Below, one piece after another: positions 53,283 to 60,927 of a DNA stretch of 64,000 bases. Location: the NCBI RefSeq assembly GCF_001642935.1, contig NZ_CP016761.1, forward strand, positions 3,410,001 to 3,474,000, written 5' to 3'. A model generated the notes under the pieces. The model saw nothing but the letters and a program-made list of their open reading frames with translations, had not been told where the DNA came from and ran no database searches. Position numbers and translations under genes: made by a program. The stretch's first letter is position 1. Each line of letters opens with the position of its first letter. This stretch comes from Fictibacillus arsenicus. Lineage in GTDB: Bacteria > Bacillota > Bacilli > Bacillales > Fictibacillaceae.

Positions 53283-53762
53283 TTATACCTTTATATCCGC
53301 TTCAACCAATACAGGATGTCCTGTTTCCAATAAAAGATCATGTAATGCTTGCAATGCCGCAGTTCCAACAGCTGTATCCTGCTCGCCGTTCCCGCCGGAG
53401 ATGCCGACTCCTCCAACCACTTCTCCATTGACTACGATCGGAAACCCTCCTACGAATACAGCAAACTTCCCCCCGAGCATATGCTGTATACCAAACGCTT
53501 CATTTCCTGGTAGTGCGGGTCCATTAGGATAATGATTAAACAGGTGCGTGGATCTTTTATGCCCTGCAGCAGTAAACGCCTTGGCGATCGCGATTTCTGG
53601 TCCCGTGATGCGCGCTCCGTTCATTCTTTCTAACGCAATCACATATCCTCCATCATCAACGATCGCAATCGTTTCCAGTACGTTGATCTCTTCCGCTTTT
53701 TGCTTGGCAGCTTCAATCATGATTTTTGCTTCTTCTAATTCTAATTTAATGGCCGTTCTCAC
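53283..53762 (-). CDS. GlcG/HbpS family (DUF336) protein
   Basis: 159 residues, GTG start. LETIAIVDDGGYVIALERMNGARI, IAIAKAFTAA and GGFPIVVNGEVVGGVGISGGNGEQD are typical of the GlcG/HbpS family, whose members bind haem or corrinoids or accompany glycolate and diol catabolic enzymes. Its role here is not known; it lies 30 bp after the aldehyde dehydrogenase gene. Confidence 0.85.
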   Translation of the reverse strand: MRTAIKLELEEAKIMIEAAKQKAEEINVLETIAIVDDGGYVIALERMNGARITGPEIAIAKAFTAAGHKRSTHLFNHYPNGPALPGNEAFGIQHMLGGKFAVFVGGFPIVVNGEVVGGVGISGGNGEQDTAVGTAALQALHDLLLETGHPVLVEADIKV

Positions 53763-53792
53763 TGCTATCTCCCCCTTAACCTCATTGCTAGA

Positions 53793-55256
53793 TTAATAGC
53801 CTACATAAACCGTTTTTGTTTGTGTGAAAAATTCCAGCCCCACTCTGCCTGACTCTCGGAACGTGGATGTACTGGATTTTTTCAATCCCCCAAACGGAGC
53901 ATTCATCAAGTTGCCGGTTGTTGTCCGGTTCACTTTAACCGTTCCAGCCTGAATATCTTTTATGAAGCCTTCCGCACGTGCGATATTTTGAGTCACGATG
54001 GAAGCAGAAAGACCATATTCTACAGAATTGGCAATCGAAATGGATTCCTCATACGAATCAGCCTCGATGACCGCAACAACCGGTCCAAAAATCTCTTCTT
54101 GAGCGATTCTCATGTCTGATGTCACGTTGGAAAAAACGGCTGGACTTACGTAGTAGCCTTTTTCAAAATCAGAAGAAGTGAGATGCTCCCCTCCGTATTC
54201 AAGAGTCGCTCCCTCCTCGACTCCGATCTGGATATAGTTCAGTACATTTTTTAACTGTTTTTCGTTAGCCAGCGGTCCTAAAAAGGCATCCTTATTAAAC
54301 CCATTACCAATAGTAAGCTCTTTTGTTTTTTGAACGAGTTTTTCTACAAACGCTTCTTTCACCGATTTCATGACGATCACCCGGCTCGTACCTGTACAAG
54401 CCTGCCCAGTGAGCGAAAATCCTCCATTAATCGTGAGCTTTACGGCTTCGTCGAGATCCGCATCTTCCATGACGATAAGCGGATTCTTTCCGCCAAGCTC
54501 CATCTGCGTTCTCGTTGTCAGAGAGACTGTCCGGTGAATGTCTTCACCAGCATGCGTTGATCCGGTAAACGTGACAGCCCTGATCGCCGGGTGGTTAACC
54601 AGCACCTTTCCGATTTTAGTAGAAGAACCCGTAACAAAGTTCAGTACGCCTGGCGGTAGACCCGCTTCATGCAGAGCTTCTACCAGACGATACGCCACGA
54701 GTGGTGTATCTGATGACGGCTTGAAAACGACCGTGTTGCCTGTAATTAATGCCGGTGCAATTTTTCTAGCCGGAATGGATAACGGAAAGTTCCACGGCGT
54801 AATAACGGATATTACACCAAGCGGCTCTCGTTCGGTATACACTCTCATTTTAGGATCATCGCTCGGAAACGTCTCACCCGTAAACGTTTGACCTTCCACC
54901 GCATAAAAACGCAGTGTATCAGCCGAACGCTTCACTTCTCCTAAACTAGCTTTATATGGTTTTCCTTCCTCGCGTGTTAATTCTTCTGCTATTTGATCCA
55001 GCCGGCTTTCAAGAATATCAGCAGCTTTATTTAATAGAGAAGCTCTTTTTGCTGGAGATAACGCCGCCCAGTTCGGAAATGCTTTCGCAGCAGCTTCGAT
55101 AGCCTGTGTGGCTTCTGCTTCGGTTGATGCTTGAAAGTAACCGACCGCTTGCTCTTTATCAGCTGGATTAAGACTTGCGAATGTTTCACCAGTCCCGGTG
55201 TTAACCCACTGGCCATTGATGTAGTTTTCATATGTCCGTACTTGTGTGGATAACAT
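53793..55256 (-). CDS. NAD(P)-dependent aldehyde dehydrogenase
   Basis: 487 residues, full length. TPWNFPLSIPARKIAPAL, FKPSSDTP, FTGSTHAGEDI, the catalytic glutamate in ELGGKNP and the catalytic cysteine in GQACTGTSR are all present. Closest in style to 2,5-dioxovalerate/ketoglutarate semialdehyde dehydrogenases such as B. subtilis GucD. It may oxidise an aldehyde released by the diiron enzyme upstream. Confidence 0.9.
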   Translation of the reverse strand: MLSTQVRTYENYINGQWVNTGTGETFASLNPADKEQAVGYFQASTEAEATQAIEAAAKAFPNWAALSPAKRASLLNKAADILESRLDQIAEELTREEGKPYKASLGEVKRSADTLRFYAVEGQTFTGETFPSDDPKMRVYTEREPLGVISVITPWNFPLSIPARKIAPALITGNTVVFKPSSDTPLVAYRLVEALHEAGLPPGVLNFVTGSSTKIGKVLVNHPAIRAVTFTGSTHAGEDIHRTVSLTTRTQMELGGKNPLIVMEDADLDEAVKLTINGGFSLTGQACTGTSRVIVMKSVKEAFVEKLVQKTKELTIGNGFNKDAFLGPLANEKQLKNVLNYIQIGVEEGATLEYGGEHLTSSDFEKGYYVSPAVFSNVTSDMRIAQEEIFGPVVAVIEADSYEESISIANSVEYGLSASIVTQNIARAEGFIKDIQAGTVKVNRTTTGNLMNAPFGGLKKSSTSTFRESGRVGLEFFTQTKTVYVGY

Positions 55257-55285
55257 GCAAAATCTTCCTTTCTATATCGTAATAA

Positions 55286-55326
55286 AAATGATGGCAGCTT
55301 CCCTCATGATCGAGAAACTGCCTTTA
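55286..55326 (-). terminator. Hairpin between diiron enzyme and aldehyde dehydrogenase genes
   Basis: On the minus strand GGCAGTTTC pairs with GGAAGCTGCC, then ATCATTTTTATT. Partial termination would set the ratio of the two proteins. Confidence 0.55.
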
Positions 55327-55357
55327 ATAAGGTACGCTATTTTAGTAGATTAAGATT

Positions 55358-56077
55358 TTACGATTTTACCGGATCCAAGTCCTTCGCAACATAAGTGTTG
55401 TAAAGTCCGTCCATATACATACGGCGCATCTTAGCACCCGTTCTTACCACTTCCAGGCAGCGCTGCTGAAGTTCTACTGTGTCAGCACAATCGAGTACGA
55501 TCTTGTATCCGCGCTCACCGTGGATTTCATCGGATACGATGTGCAGATCGAAAAATTCAATCTCTTCGTCGTTAAATCCGTATTTTTCTCTTAAAATCGG
55601 TGTCTGTTTGCGATAGATATCAGGTACTTGAGACTCTAAGCCGACTACAAGAGCAGCTGTTGCAACAACAAAGTTCTCTCTCATCGCAACGGCGTAACAC
55701 CAGCTTTGCAGCCCTAATGTTGTTGGTGCAATATTATGCGGATCTTCTACTCTTTCACGTGTTGTACCGCACGTTTCTGCAAAACGAATCAATAGATCTG
55801 TATGGCGATCCGCTGCTATTTCTTCTTCATACATGTTTTGAAGTGTAAAATCTTTTGCATCTGTATATTTTTCAGGAGTGCTAGCATAAATGTACGCCAG
55901 ATAATCCGCAAATGGCCCTACATAGTGGTAATGGTTTTCAGCCCACCGTGCAAAATGTTCACGAGATAACTTACCAGTAGCCCATGCTTCTGTAAAAGGT
56001 GCTTTCTGACTGTGATTACCTTTGATCGCTTCTTCTAATTGTTTACGGAACTCATCTTTTGATAACAACTCTGCCAT
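55358..56077 (-). CDS. Heme-oxygenase-like diiron oxidase (HDO), PqqC/CADD-like fold
   Basis: 239 residues. The all-helical PqqC/TenA-like fold is apparent. The six metal ligands that define diiron members (as in CADD and UndA) are visible: E85-x6-H92, E148 and H179-x3-D183-x2-H186. PqqC itself lacks this set. Known HDOs use O2 and a reducing system to cleave or N-oxygenate amino acids and fatty acids; two ferredoxins and an aldehyde dehydrogenase are in the same regulon. ATG 56077 follows AAGGAGGAG. Confidence 0.8.
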   Translation of the reverse strand: MAELLSKDEFRKQLEEAIKGNHSQKAPFTEAWATGKLSREHFARWAENHYHYVGPFADYLAYIYASTPEKYTDAKDFTLQNMYEEEIAADRHTDLLIRFAETCGTTRERVEDPHNIAPTTLGLQSWCYAVAMRENFVVATAALVVGLESQVPDIYRKQTPILREKYGFNDEEIEFFDLHIVSDEIHGERGYKIVLDCADTVELQQRCLEVVRTGAKMRRMYMDGLYNTYVAKDLDPVKS

Positions 56078-56104
56078 TGTGAATCTCCTCCTTAGAATAG
56101 TAAC

Positions 56105-56200
56105 CTTTGGTATGTATGCTATCTTCACACCAAATTGGTATTTTGTATTTGGTATACCAATTTTAACCCTATACTACCTTGTGTCTTTTATCAATGTCAA
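56105..56200 (-). promoter_or_regulatory. Promoter and three operator boxes of the diiron enzyme gene
   Basis: Minus strand TTGACA (56195-56200), 18-bp spacer, TAGTAT (56171-56176). Downstream lie boxes TTGGTATACCAAATA (about 56147-56163), AATACAAAATACCAATT (about 56134-56150) and GCATACATACCAAAG (56105-56119). Confidence 0.6.
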
Positions 56201-56233
56201 CCCTTTTGTATGAATTTTCTAACTATTTTTGAG

Positions 56234-57646
56234 TTACCAGATTAATATGGCCAAAAATGTAGCCAGGAAGAGCCCCGTTAGTACAGGGAAAAAGTTTTTA
56301 CGAGCCAGCTCCAATATCGGAACCCCGCAAAATCCAGCAACTGCAACTAGTGATGACCATGCAATAATGGTTCCCCCGCCTGTCCAGATCGCACCCATCT
56401 GGCCGATCGCTGCCAATGTAGTCGGATCAATGCCTGTCCCAGTATGAAGAGCTCCAGATAATGCTCCTGTTAACGGCAACCCAGAAAAACCTGATCCATC
56501 TAAACCTGTGATAATACCAATTATTAAGATGCCGAATGCCGTTAGGAACCCATTTTGCGGAATGGTGCTTTGTGCTACTTGTACAAGATCAAACAAGAAC
56601 GCTGGCTTTGCAGCATCTTCTGCTAAGGAAAGGATCCCTGCCGCAAAATCACCTGATCCTAGGAAAAAGAATCCTGCTATCGGGATTACTGGCCCCATCG
56701 CACGAAACGCAAAAACAAAACCTTCTGTAATATAGTCACTGATCTTGTCCAATGCATGCATCCGTGCAAAAGCCGTGCTTGCTAGAACTAACAACACGAT
56801 CGCTACTCCGCCAACGAAAGCCGCTCCATCGCCGCCTTCAAGTGCAACGGATGTACCGCCTAGTTTGGTAGAGAACATATAAAGCATGACGCCAAGCATA
56901 GACAAAGGAACTAATACGGCAAACACTTTCCCCCACATGTTCAGTTCTTTATCAGAAATGTATTTTTCCGTTGCCGCTGATACTTGCGATGCTGTCTCAA
57001 GATCAAGTTGCATATTGTATGCGCTTACAGAATCCGATAGATTGCGATTTTCTGCTTCATTCGGTTTCTTGATCTCTTTTCTAATTAAAAGATAGGTGAT
57101 ACTTAATGCTGTAGTACCAGTAAACAAAGACAAAACGAAAGCTTTTGTTGCGACTATATCTGTCGAGACACCTGCTGCTTTAGCAGACAGCATAGGTGCA
57201 ACCTGCATGATATAGTCTGATGACAGTGCCATCCCTTGCCCTGCCATCGCAACCGCCATTGCTGCTCCCATCGCAGGAAGTCCTGCACGAATAGCAGCAG
57301 GTACTAACAGTGCGCAGATTAACGGAATTGCAGGAGTCGGCCAGAAAAATAGAGAGATAACAAACGTGATTCCGATGAGCACCAGATAGGCAACATGGTC
57401 CTTTAATGATTTCAAAAGGGCAACCATGAATGTAATAATGAGAAAAATACTGAATAATTCTTTCGCCGCAACTAAATTGGCATTGAAGACAGCTTTTAAT
57501 CCGCCCACCATAGATCCTGTATAAACCCACGCAACAAGCATCGTTCCAAGCAATGTCGGCAGCACGACGCCTTTACGAAACAGCATCGTCGTAATAACGG
57601 CCAATGTGACAAATGCATACAACCAATGAGCAAATGTTAACTCCAT
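56234..57646 (-). CDS. Polytopic secondary transporter, substrate unknown
   Basis: 470 residues with about 11-12 membrane segments and a central hydrophilic loop (about 190-235). TPAIPLICALLVPAAIRAGLPAMGAAMAVAMAGQGMALS and the late GLDGSGFSGLPLTGALSGALHTGTG re-entrant-like segment resemble ion-transporter-superfamily permeases. It ends upstream of the diiron gene's operators and follows the creatininase gene by 40 bp. Probably imports the regulon's substrate. Confidence 0.7.
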   Translation of the reverse strand: MELTFAHWLYAFVTLAVITTMLFRKGVVLPTLLGTMLVAWVYTGSMVGGLKAVFNANLVAAKELFSIFLIITFMVALLKSLKDHVAYLVLIGITFVISLFFWPTPAIPLICALLVPAAIRAGLPAMGAAMAVAMAGQGMALSSDYIMQVAPMLSAKAAGVSTDIVATKAFVLSLFTGTTALSITYLLIRKEIKKPNEAENRNLSDSVSAYNMQLDLETASQVSAATEKYISDKELNMWGKVFAVLVPLSMLGVMLYMFSTKLGGTSVALEGGDGAAFVGGVAIVLLVLASTAFARMHALDKISDYITEGFVFAFRAMGPVIPIAGFFFLGSGDFAAGILSLAEDAAKPAFLFDLVQVAQSTIPQNGFLTAFGILIIGIITGLDGSGFSGLPLTGALSGALHTGTGIDPTTLAAIGQMGAIWTGGGTIIAWSSLVAVAGFCGVPILELARKNFFPVLTGLFLATFLAILIW

Positions 57647-57686
57647 ACGAGCACCTTCTTCCCATTCATTTTAATAAAAAGGAAAA

Positions 57687-58451
57687 TCAGATTCTTATCG
57701 TTGTTAACTCCAGTATTTCTTTGATTGTTGTTTCTACATTGTTCAGTGCTTCTTCTACAATTTCTTTGCCTATTTCTTCACTAGCTTGAGTAGCGTCCCC
57801 AATACATCCATTCGCTGTCATTTCTTCATATTGGTACGGACCTTGAACCGCTTTGTTCGGTCTTAGCTCCTTCCAGATTCCTGGCTGGATATCCCCCTTT
57901 TCAAGACGGTTGATTTTTACTAGATGAGGGGCAAGATACAACGCTTCTGATACTTCACGTTCGCAGCTGTGTCCGTACAATGGTGACTTTACATATTGTG
58001 ATATGGCTGTTTTAGCCGATGCAGTTGTCTTGGAGTAATAAACCTTTACATCTAGTTCTCTGGAGAGTTCCAGACTTGCTACACTTAACGTAGATTGATT
58101 TCCGCCATGTGCATTTAATAATAAAAATTGTGATATTCCATGGTGTTTAAGAGATTCGATCATGTCTTTCAAAATTGAAATGAGTGTTGATGGCCGAAGA
58201 GAAATCGTTCCGGCAAAATTGAGATGATGATGGGATACTCCCATGTTGACTGTTGGAGCAACGATTACATTAGGAAAAAGCCTTTCAGCAAGCTTGTTGG
58301 CCATTTTTTCAGCGAGAACAGCATCACAGCTCTCAAGCATGTGCGGACCATGCTGTTCATGGGCACCAACTGGAATGATTGCCAGCTTAACCGTTTTTAA
58401 AGCTTCTTCTACTTCTGGATAGGTCATTTCCGTCAAGAGATAGGAATTCAC
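57687..58451 (-). CDS. Creatininase family amidohydrolase
   Basis: 254 residues, GTG start. Metal motifs VGAHEQHGPHM, a D in SCDAVLAE, NAHGGNQ, and the glutamate of YGHSCEREVSEAL correspond to the two-metal centre of creatininase-like hydrolases, which open cyclic amides or cleave formamides. It probably performs a C-N hydrolysis step in this pathway. Confidence 0.88.
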   Translation of the reverse strand: MNSYLLTEMTYPEVEEALKTVKLAIIPVGAHEQHGPHMLESCDAVLAEKMANKLAERLFPNVIVAPTVNMGVSHHHLNFAGTISLRPSTLISILKDMIESLKHHGISQFLLLNAHGGNQSTLSVASLELSRELDVKVYYSKTTASAKTAISQYVKSPLYGHSCEREVSEALYLAPHLVKINRLEKGDIQPGIWKELRPNKAVQGPYQYEEMTANGCIGDATQASEEIGKEIVEEALNNVETTIKEILELTTIRI

Positions 58452-58488
58452 TTTAGTTCACTCCTTTCTTGTTAGCTAGATTAAGAGG

Positions 58489-58821
58489 TTATTTAGCGGT
58501 CACTTTGGAATATTGTATACCTTTCATGTTAAAATTTTTATCCTGAATCAGTTCCAGGTCATCCTTTACCGTCAGCTGGCAAGTTAAACGGAATCCTTCA
58601 TCGAGCTTATCACCGAGCATTTTTTCTTCTTTCCAGTTTGGTGGATCTAACTGCTCCGCTCCTTTAGATATCTGCGATACACACTTTGTGCACTTTCCAA
58701 TTCCGCATCCATAACGCAGTTTCGGAAATTGTTTGATTCCGGCTAATACGACTAGATTACTATTTTCCTTTACCTCTTGTTCAATAATTTCCCCATCTTG
58801 AACTAAGCGAACTGTTGGCAT
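58489..58821 (-). CDS. 2Fe-2S ferredoxin, second copy
   Basis: About 110 residues. Ligands in GCGIGKCTKCVS and TCQL give C-x4-C-x2-C...C. It is distinct from the ferredoxin at 49734-50078 (about one third identical by eye). ATG 58821 follows AAGAGGTG. A GTATAC box lies within its last codons, ahead of the creatininase gene. Confidence 0.87.
   Translation of the reverse strand: MPTVRLVQDGEIIEQEVKENSNLVVLAGIKQFPKLRYGCGIGKCTKCVSQISKGAEQLDPPNWKEEKMLGDKLDEGFRLTCQLTVKDDLELIQDKNFNMKGIQYSKVTAK
58509..58524 (-). promoter_or_regulatory. Candidate internal operator box before the creatininase gene
   Basis: Minus strand AAAGGTATACAATATT inside the ferredoxin 3' end. It matches the regulon box well but overlaps coding sequence, so it may be chance. 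Confidence 0.3.
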
Positions 58822-58993
58822 TTTGTACACCTCTTTCCTTGTTATTATAGTTTAAAATGTTTTCAATTTTCAGAAACTTAGTTTTGATTATATCATTCGT
58901 ATTTGGTTTGTAAAACGGAATTTTAGAAAAAATGAGTTGATATGACTGGAATAAGGTCTTTTTTACTAAAAATTCAATATATTCAAAATTCGT

Positions 58994-59050
58994 TTGATTT
59001 ACTCTTCTGGATTGAGTAGAATGGGAGTGTATGGTATACAAAATACAATA
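58994..59050 (+). promoter_or_regulatory. Promoter and operator of the 59064 gene
   Basis: TTGATT (58994-58999), 17-bp spacer, TAGAAT (59017-59022), then the box TATGGTATACAAAATACAAT (59030-59049) over the start of transcription. Confidence 0.6.
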
Positions 59051-59063
59051 GTGAGGTGTAGAT

Positions 59064-59399
59064 ATGGGAAAGTATATTATTTTGACGAATAAAGATACGT
59101 ATCAAACGACGATCGAAAGCAAAGGACTTGAGCCGGTAGAAACTTATGACTTTATCTTTTTTGAAGAAATAAAAGCAAGCTACACCATTGCCAAAGTAAC
59201 AGATGATTCTATTAAAATTCGATTATATGAAAAGTATGAAGGAAAAGAGTTTGTAAATGAAATTAGAGTTAAGTTCTTTGAATCCTTTGAAACGGTAGAG
59301 GATGCGAGGGCAGAACTCGATGAGATGGTAGCCGCTTCTGGTTCTGGTCCAGACTCAAAATATACGAAGCTAGTACTCAGAGAATCTACAGCAGTATAA
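59064..59399 (+). CDS. Small cytosolic protein of the FadR-type regulon, unknown function
   Basis: 111 residues without cysteine, signal peptide or membrane segment. Predicted alternating beta strands (KYIILTNKDTY, YDFIFFEEI, SIKIRLYEKYE, EIRVKFFESFE) and one helix (VEDARAELDEMVA). I do not recognise it. A well-placed operator and promoter, and its divergence from the second ferredoxin gene, tie it to the pathway; it might be an accessory subunit of the oxygenase system. Confidence 0.6.
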   Translation: MGKYIILTNKDTYQTTIESKGLEPVETYDFIFFEEIKASYTIAKVTDDSIKIRLYEKYEGKEFVNEIRVKFFESFETVEDARAELDEMVAASGSGPDSKYTKLVLRESTAV

Positions 59400-59401
59400 G
59401 A

Positions 59402-59444
59402 AGCAAAAAGCAGTCCCCTAGTATGCGGGGACTGCTTTTCTTAT
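59402..59444. terminator. Bidirectional hairpin terminator
   Basis: AAAAAGCAGTCCCC pairs with GGGGACTGCTTTT between converging genes. Confidence 0.75.
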
Positions 59445-60823
59445 GCGATGAGTTGTAATAAAAAGATAAAGCTCATTAATAACAAGAGATAAGAAATCGT
59501 AAAAGGCGCGTTCCAATTCGATATCTTGTACGGGCTTTCTTCCACAATGGTCGCCATCAAGCCGATGGTTGCATTAAATGGTCCCATTAAGAACGCTCCC
59601 ACTGCTCCTCCAAGCATCGATAAAGTCAGCAGCTGGCTGGAAATTTGAAGAGCATTTGGATCCAGCGCTTCAGCCATCAACGCAATCGCTACAGCTGGAT
59701 GCAATCCCATGAATGCTAGAATGAGAGGAACCAGCGGAAGCAGCACCAAGAACGACTCAACTCCTATTGAATCTTTTACCTGCAGCAATCCGGTGTTGAA
59801 TACATGATCGGTGTTCGAAAATTTCATCGCTGATATGAAGAATCCCGCAGATAAAAAAATCACAAACTGTCCGCTCATTTTTACAACATGCGTCTGAAAA
59901 TGTTCTTTTGTCCCTTTTAAAAACAACCTCCCTTTACGAAGAAGGATGCTCCACGATAAAGCTACTGGAATGACGAGCAGCGTCACGATAAAAAGAAAGC
60001 TAAACGATGATTTGACTTCGATGATTGAAACGATAACATTAAAGATGATAAGTGCAATCAAAATATGAAACAGCCGGCTTGTACGATTCGTTTGCTGCGG
60101 TACAAATTCTGCAGCAGCGGCAGTTTCTTTATCCGTAACGTATCCTGCTTTTACATTTTTATTATATTGGCGAGTTGCGAGCAGCCAATCCAACCCTATC
60201 CCCATCAAGCTAAGCGGGACCAAATACGGCAGCATGGAAACCCAGCTTACTCCGTTCATCTCAATTACGATCCCTACGATAGGCGTAACTGGCGTCCATA
60301 ATAGAGGCATTGAAAAACCATGCGTGATGGCCCTGCTCATGAACCGATATTCATTAGCCACAGAGTAATTCGAAAGAGAAGGTTTTATCGCATGATACGT
60401 CATGGGCAAACTTGCTAAATTAATAAAGCTGCTGAAGAAATAAGATAAGCCAGAGGTCATCATGTAAAGCTGCTTCGGGTTTTTTACCTTTTTACTGATA
60501 ATCTCTTGAATAGAAGAAGCATAGTTCCCCAGACGGATCGGATAAGCTAGAAGCGGAACAACCATAAATAGACACAGAAGATTGAGCATCGGTCCGAATG
60601 ACAGGATGTAATCTTTCCACTGTGCTCCGCTTGTCCAAAGCATAGCTAGTCCAACCATTAAAAAGATAGAGCTGATCACCTGGACCGTCTTCCCCACCCG
60701 GTTAAAAGAGAGCGCTACGATCAATAAACAAAGAATAGAAACCACCAGATTTAATGCACTGCTTGGGATAGCAACGGACAGTAAATATAAGATCATACAG
60801 CTGATAAATAATAAATGATGCAT
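59441..60823 (-). CDS. Polytopic permease, ion-transporter-superfamily-like
   Basis: 460 residues with about 11-12 membrane segments, a cytosolic loop near residues 215-235, and repeated S/P/G-rich stretches (SSFINLASLPMTYHA, GFSMPLLWTPVTPIVGI, LGGAVGAFLMGPFNATIG) typical of anion permeases. It precedes no regulon box. It is 100 bp after the argininosuccinate-lyase-like gene, which suggests uptake of that enzyme's substrate. Confidence 0.7.
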   Translation of the reverse strand: MHHLLFISCMILYLLSVAIPSSALNLVVSILCLLIVALSFNRVGKTVQVISSIFLMVGLAMLWTSGAQWKDYILSFGPMLNLLCLFMVVPLLAYPIRLGNYASSIQEIISKKVKNPKQLYMMTSGLSYFFSSFINLASLPMTYHAIKPSLSNYSVANEYRFMSRAITHGFSMPLLWTPVTPIVGIVIEMNGVSWVSMLPYLVPLSLMGIGLDWLLATRQYNKNVKAGYVTDKETAAAAEFVPQQTNRTSRLFHILIALIIFNVIVSIIEVKSSFSFLFIVTLLVIPVALSWSILLRKGRLFLKGTKEHFQTHVVKMSGQFVIFLSAGFFISAMKFSNTDHVFNTGLLQVKDSIGVESFLVLLPLVPLILAFMGLHPAVAIALMAEALDPNALQISSQLLTLSMLGGAVGAFLMGPFNATIGLMATIVEESPYKISNWNAPFTISYLLLLMSFIFLLQLIA

Positions 60824-60902
60824 AGAATCACCACTTGCTGCTTATTTTTCTGAATTATATTACAAAAGGATTGTGATGGGAAGTCTTTGGAACAGAATAT
60901 GT

Positions 60903-60927
60903 AAAACCTGCCAGAGAGTAGCAGGTT
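60903..60927 (-). terminator. Hairpin after the lyase gene
   Basis: On the minus strand GAACCTGC-TACTCTCTG-GCAGGTTTT, a short stem immediately after the lyase stop codon. Confidence 0.5.
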
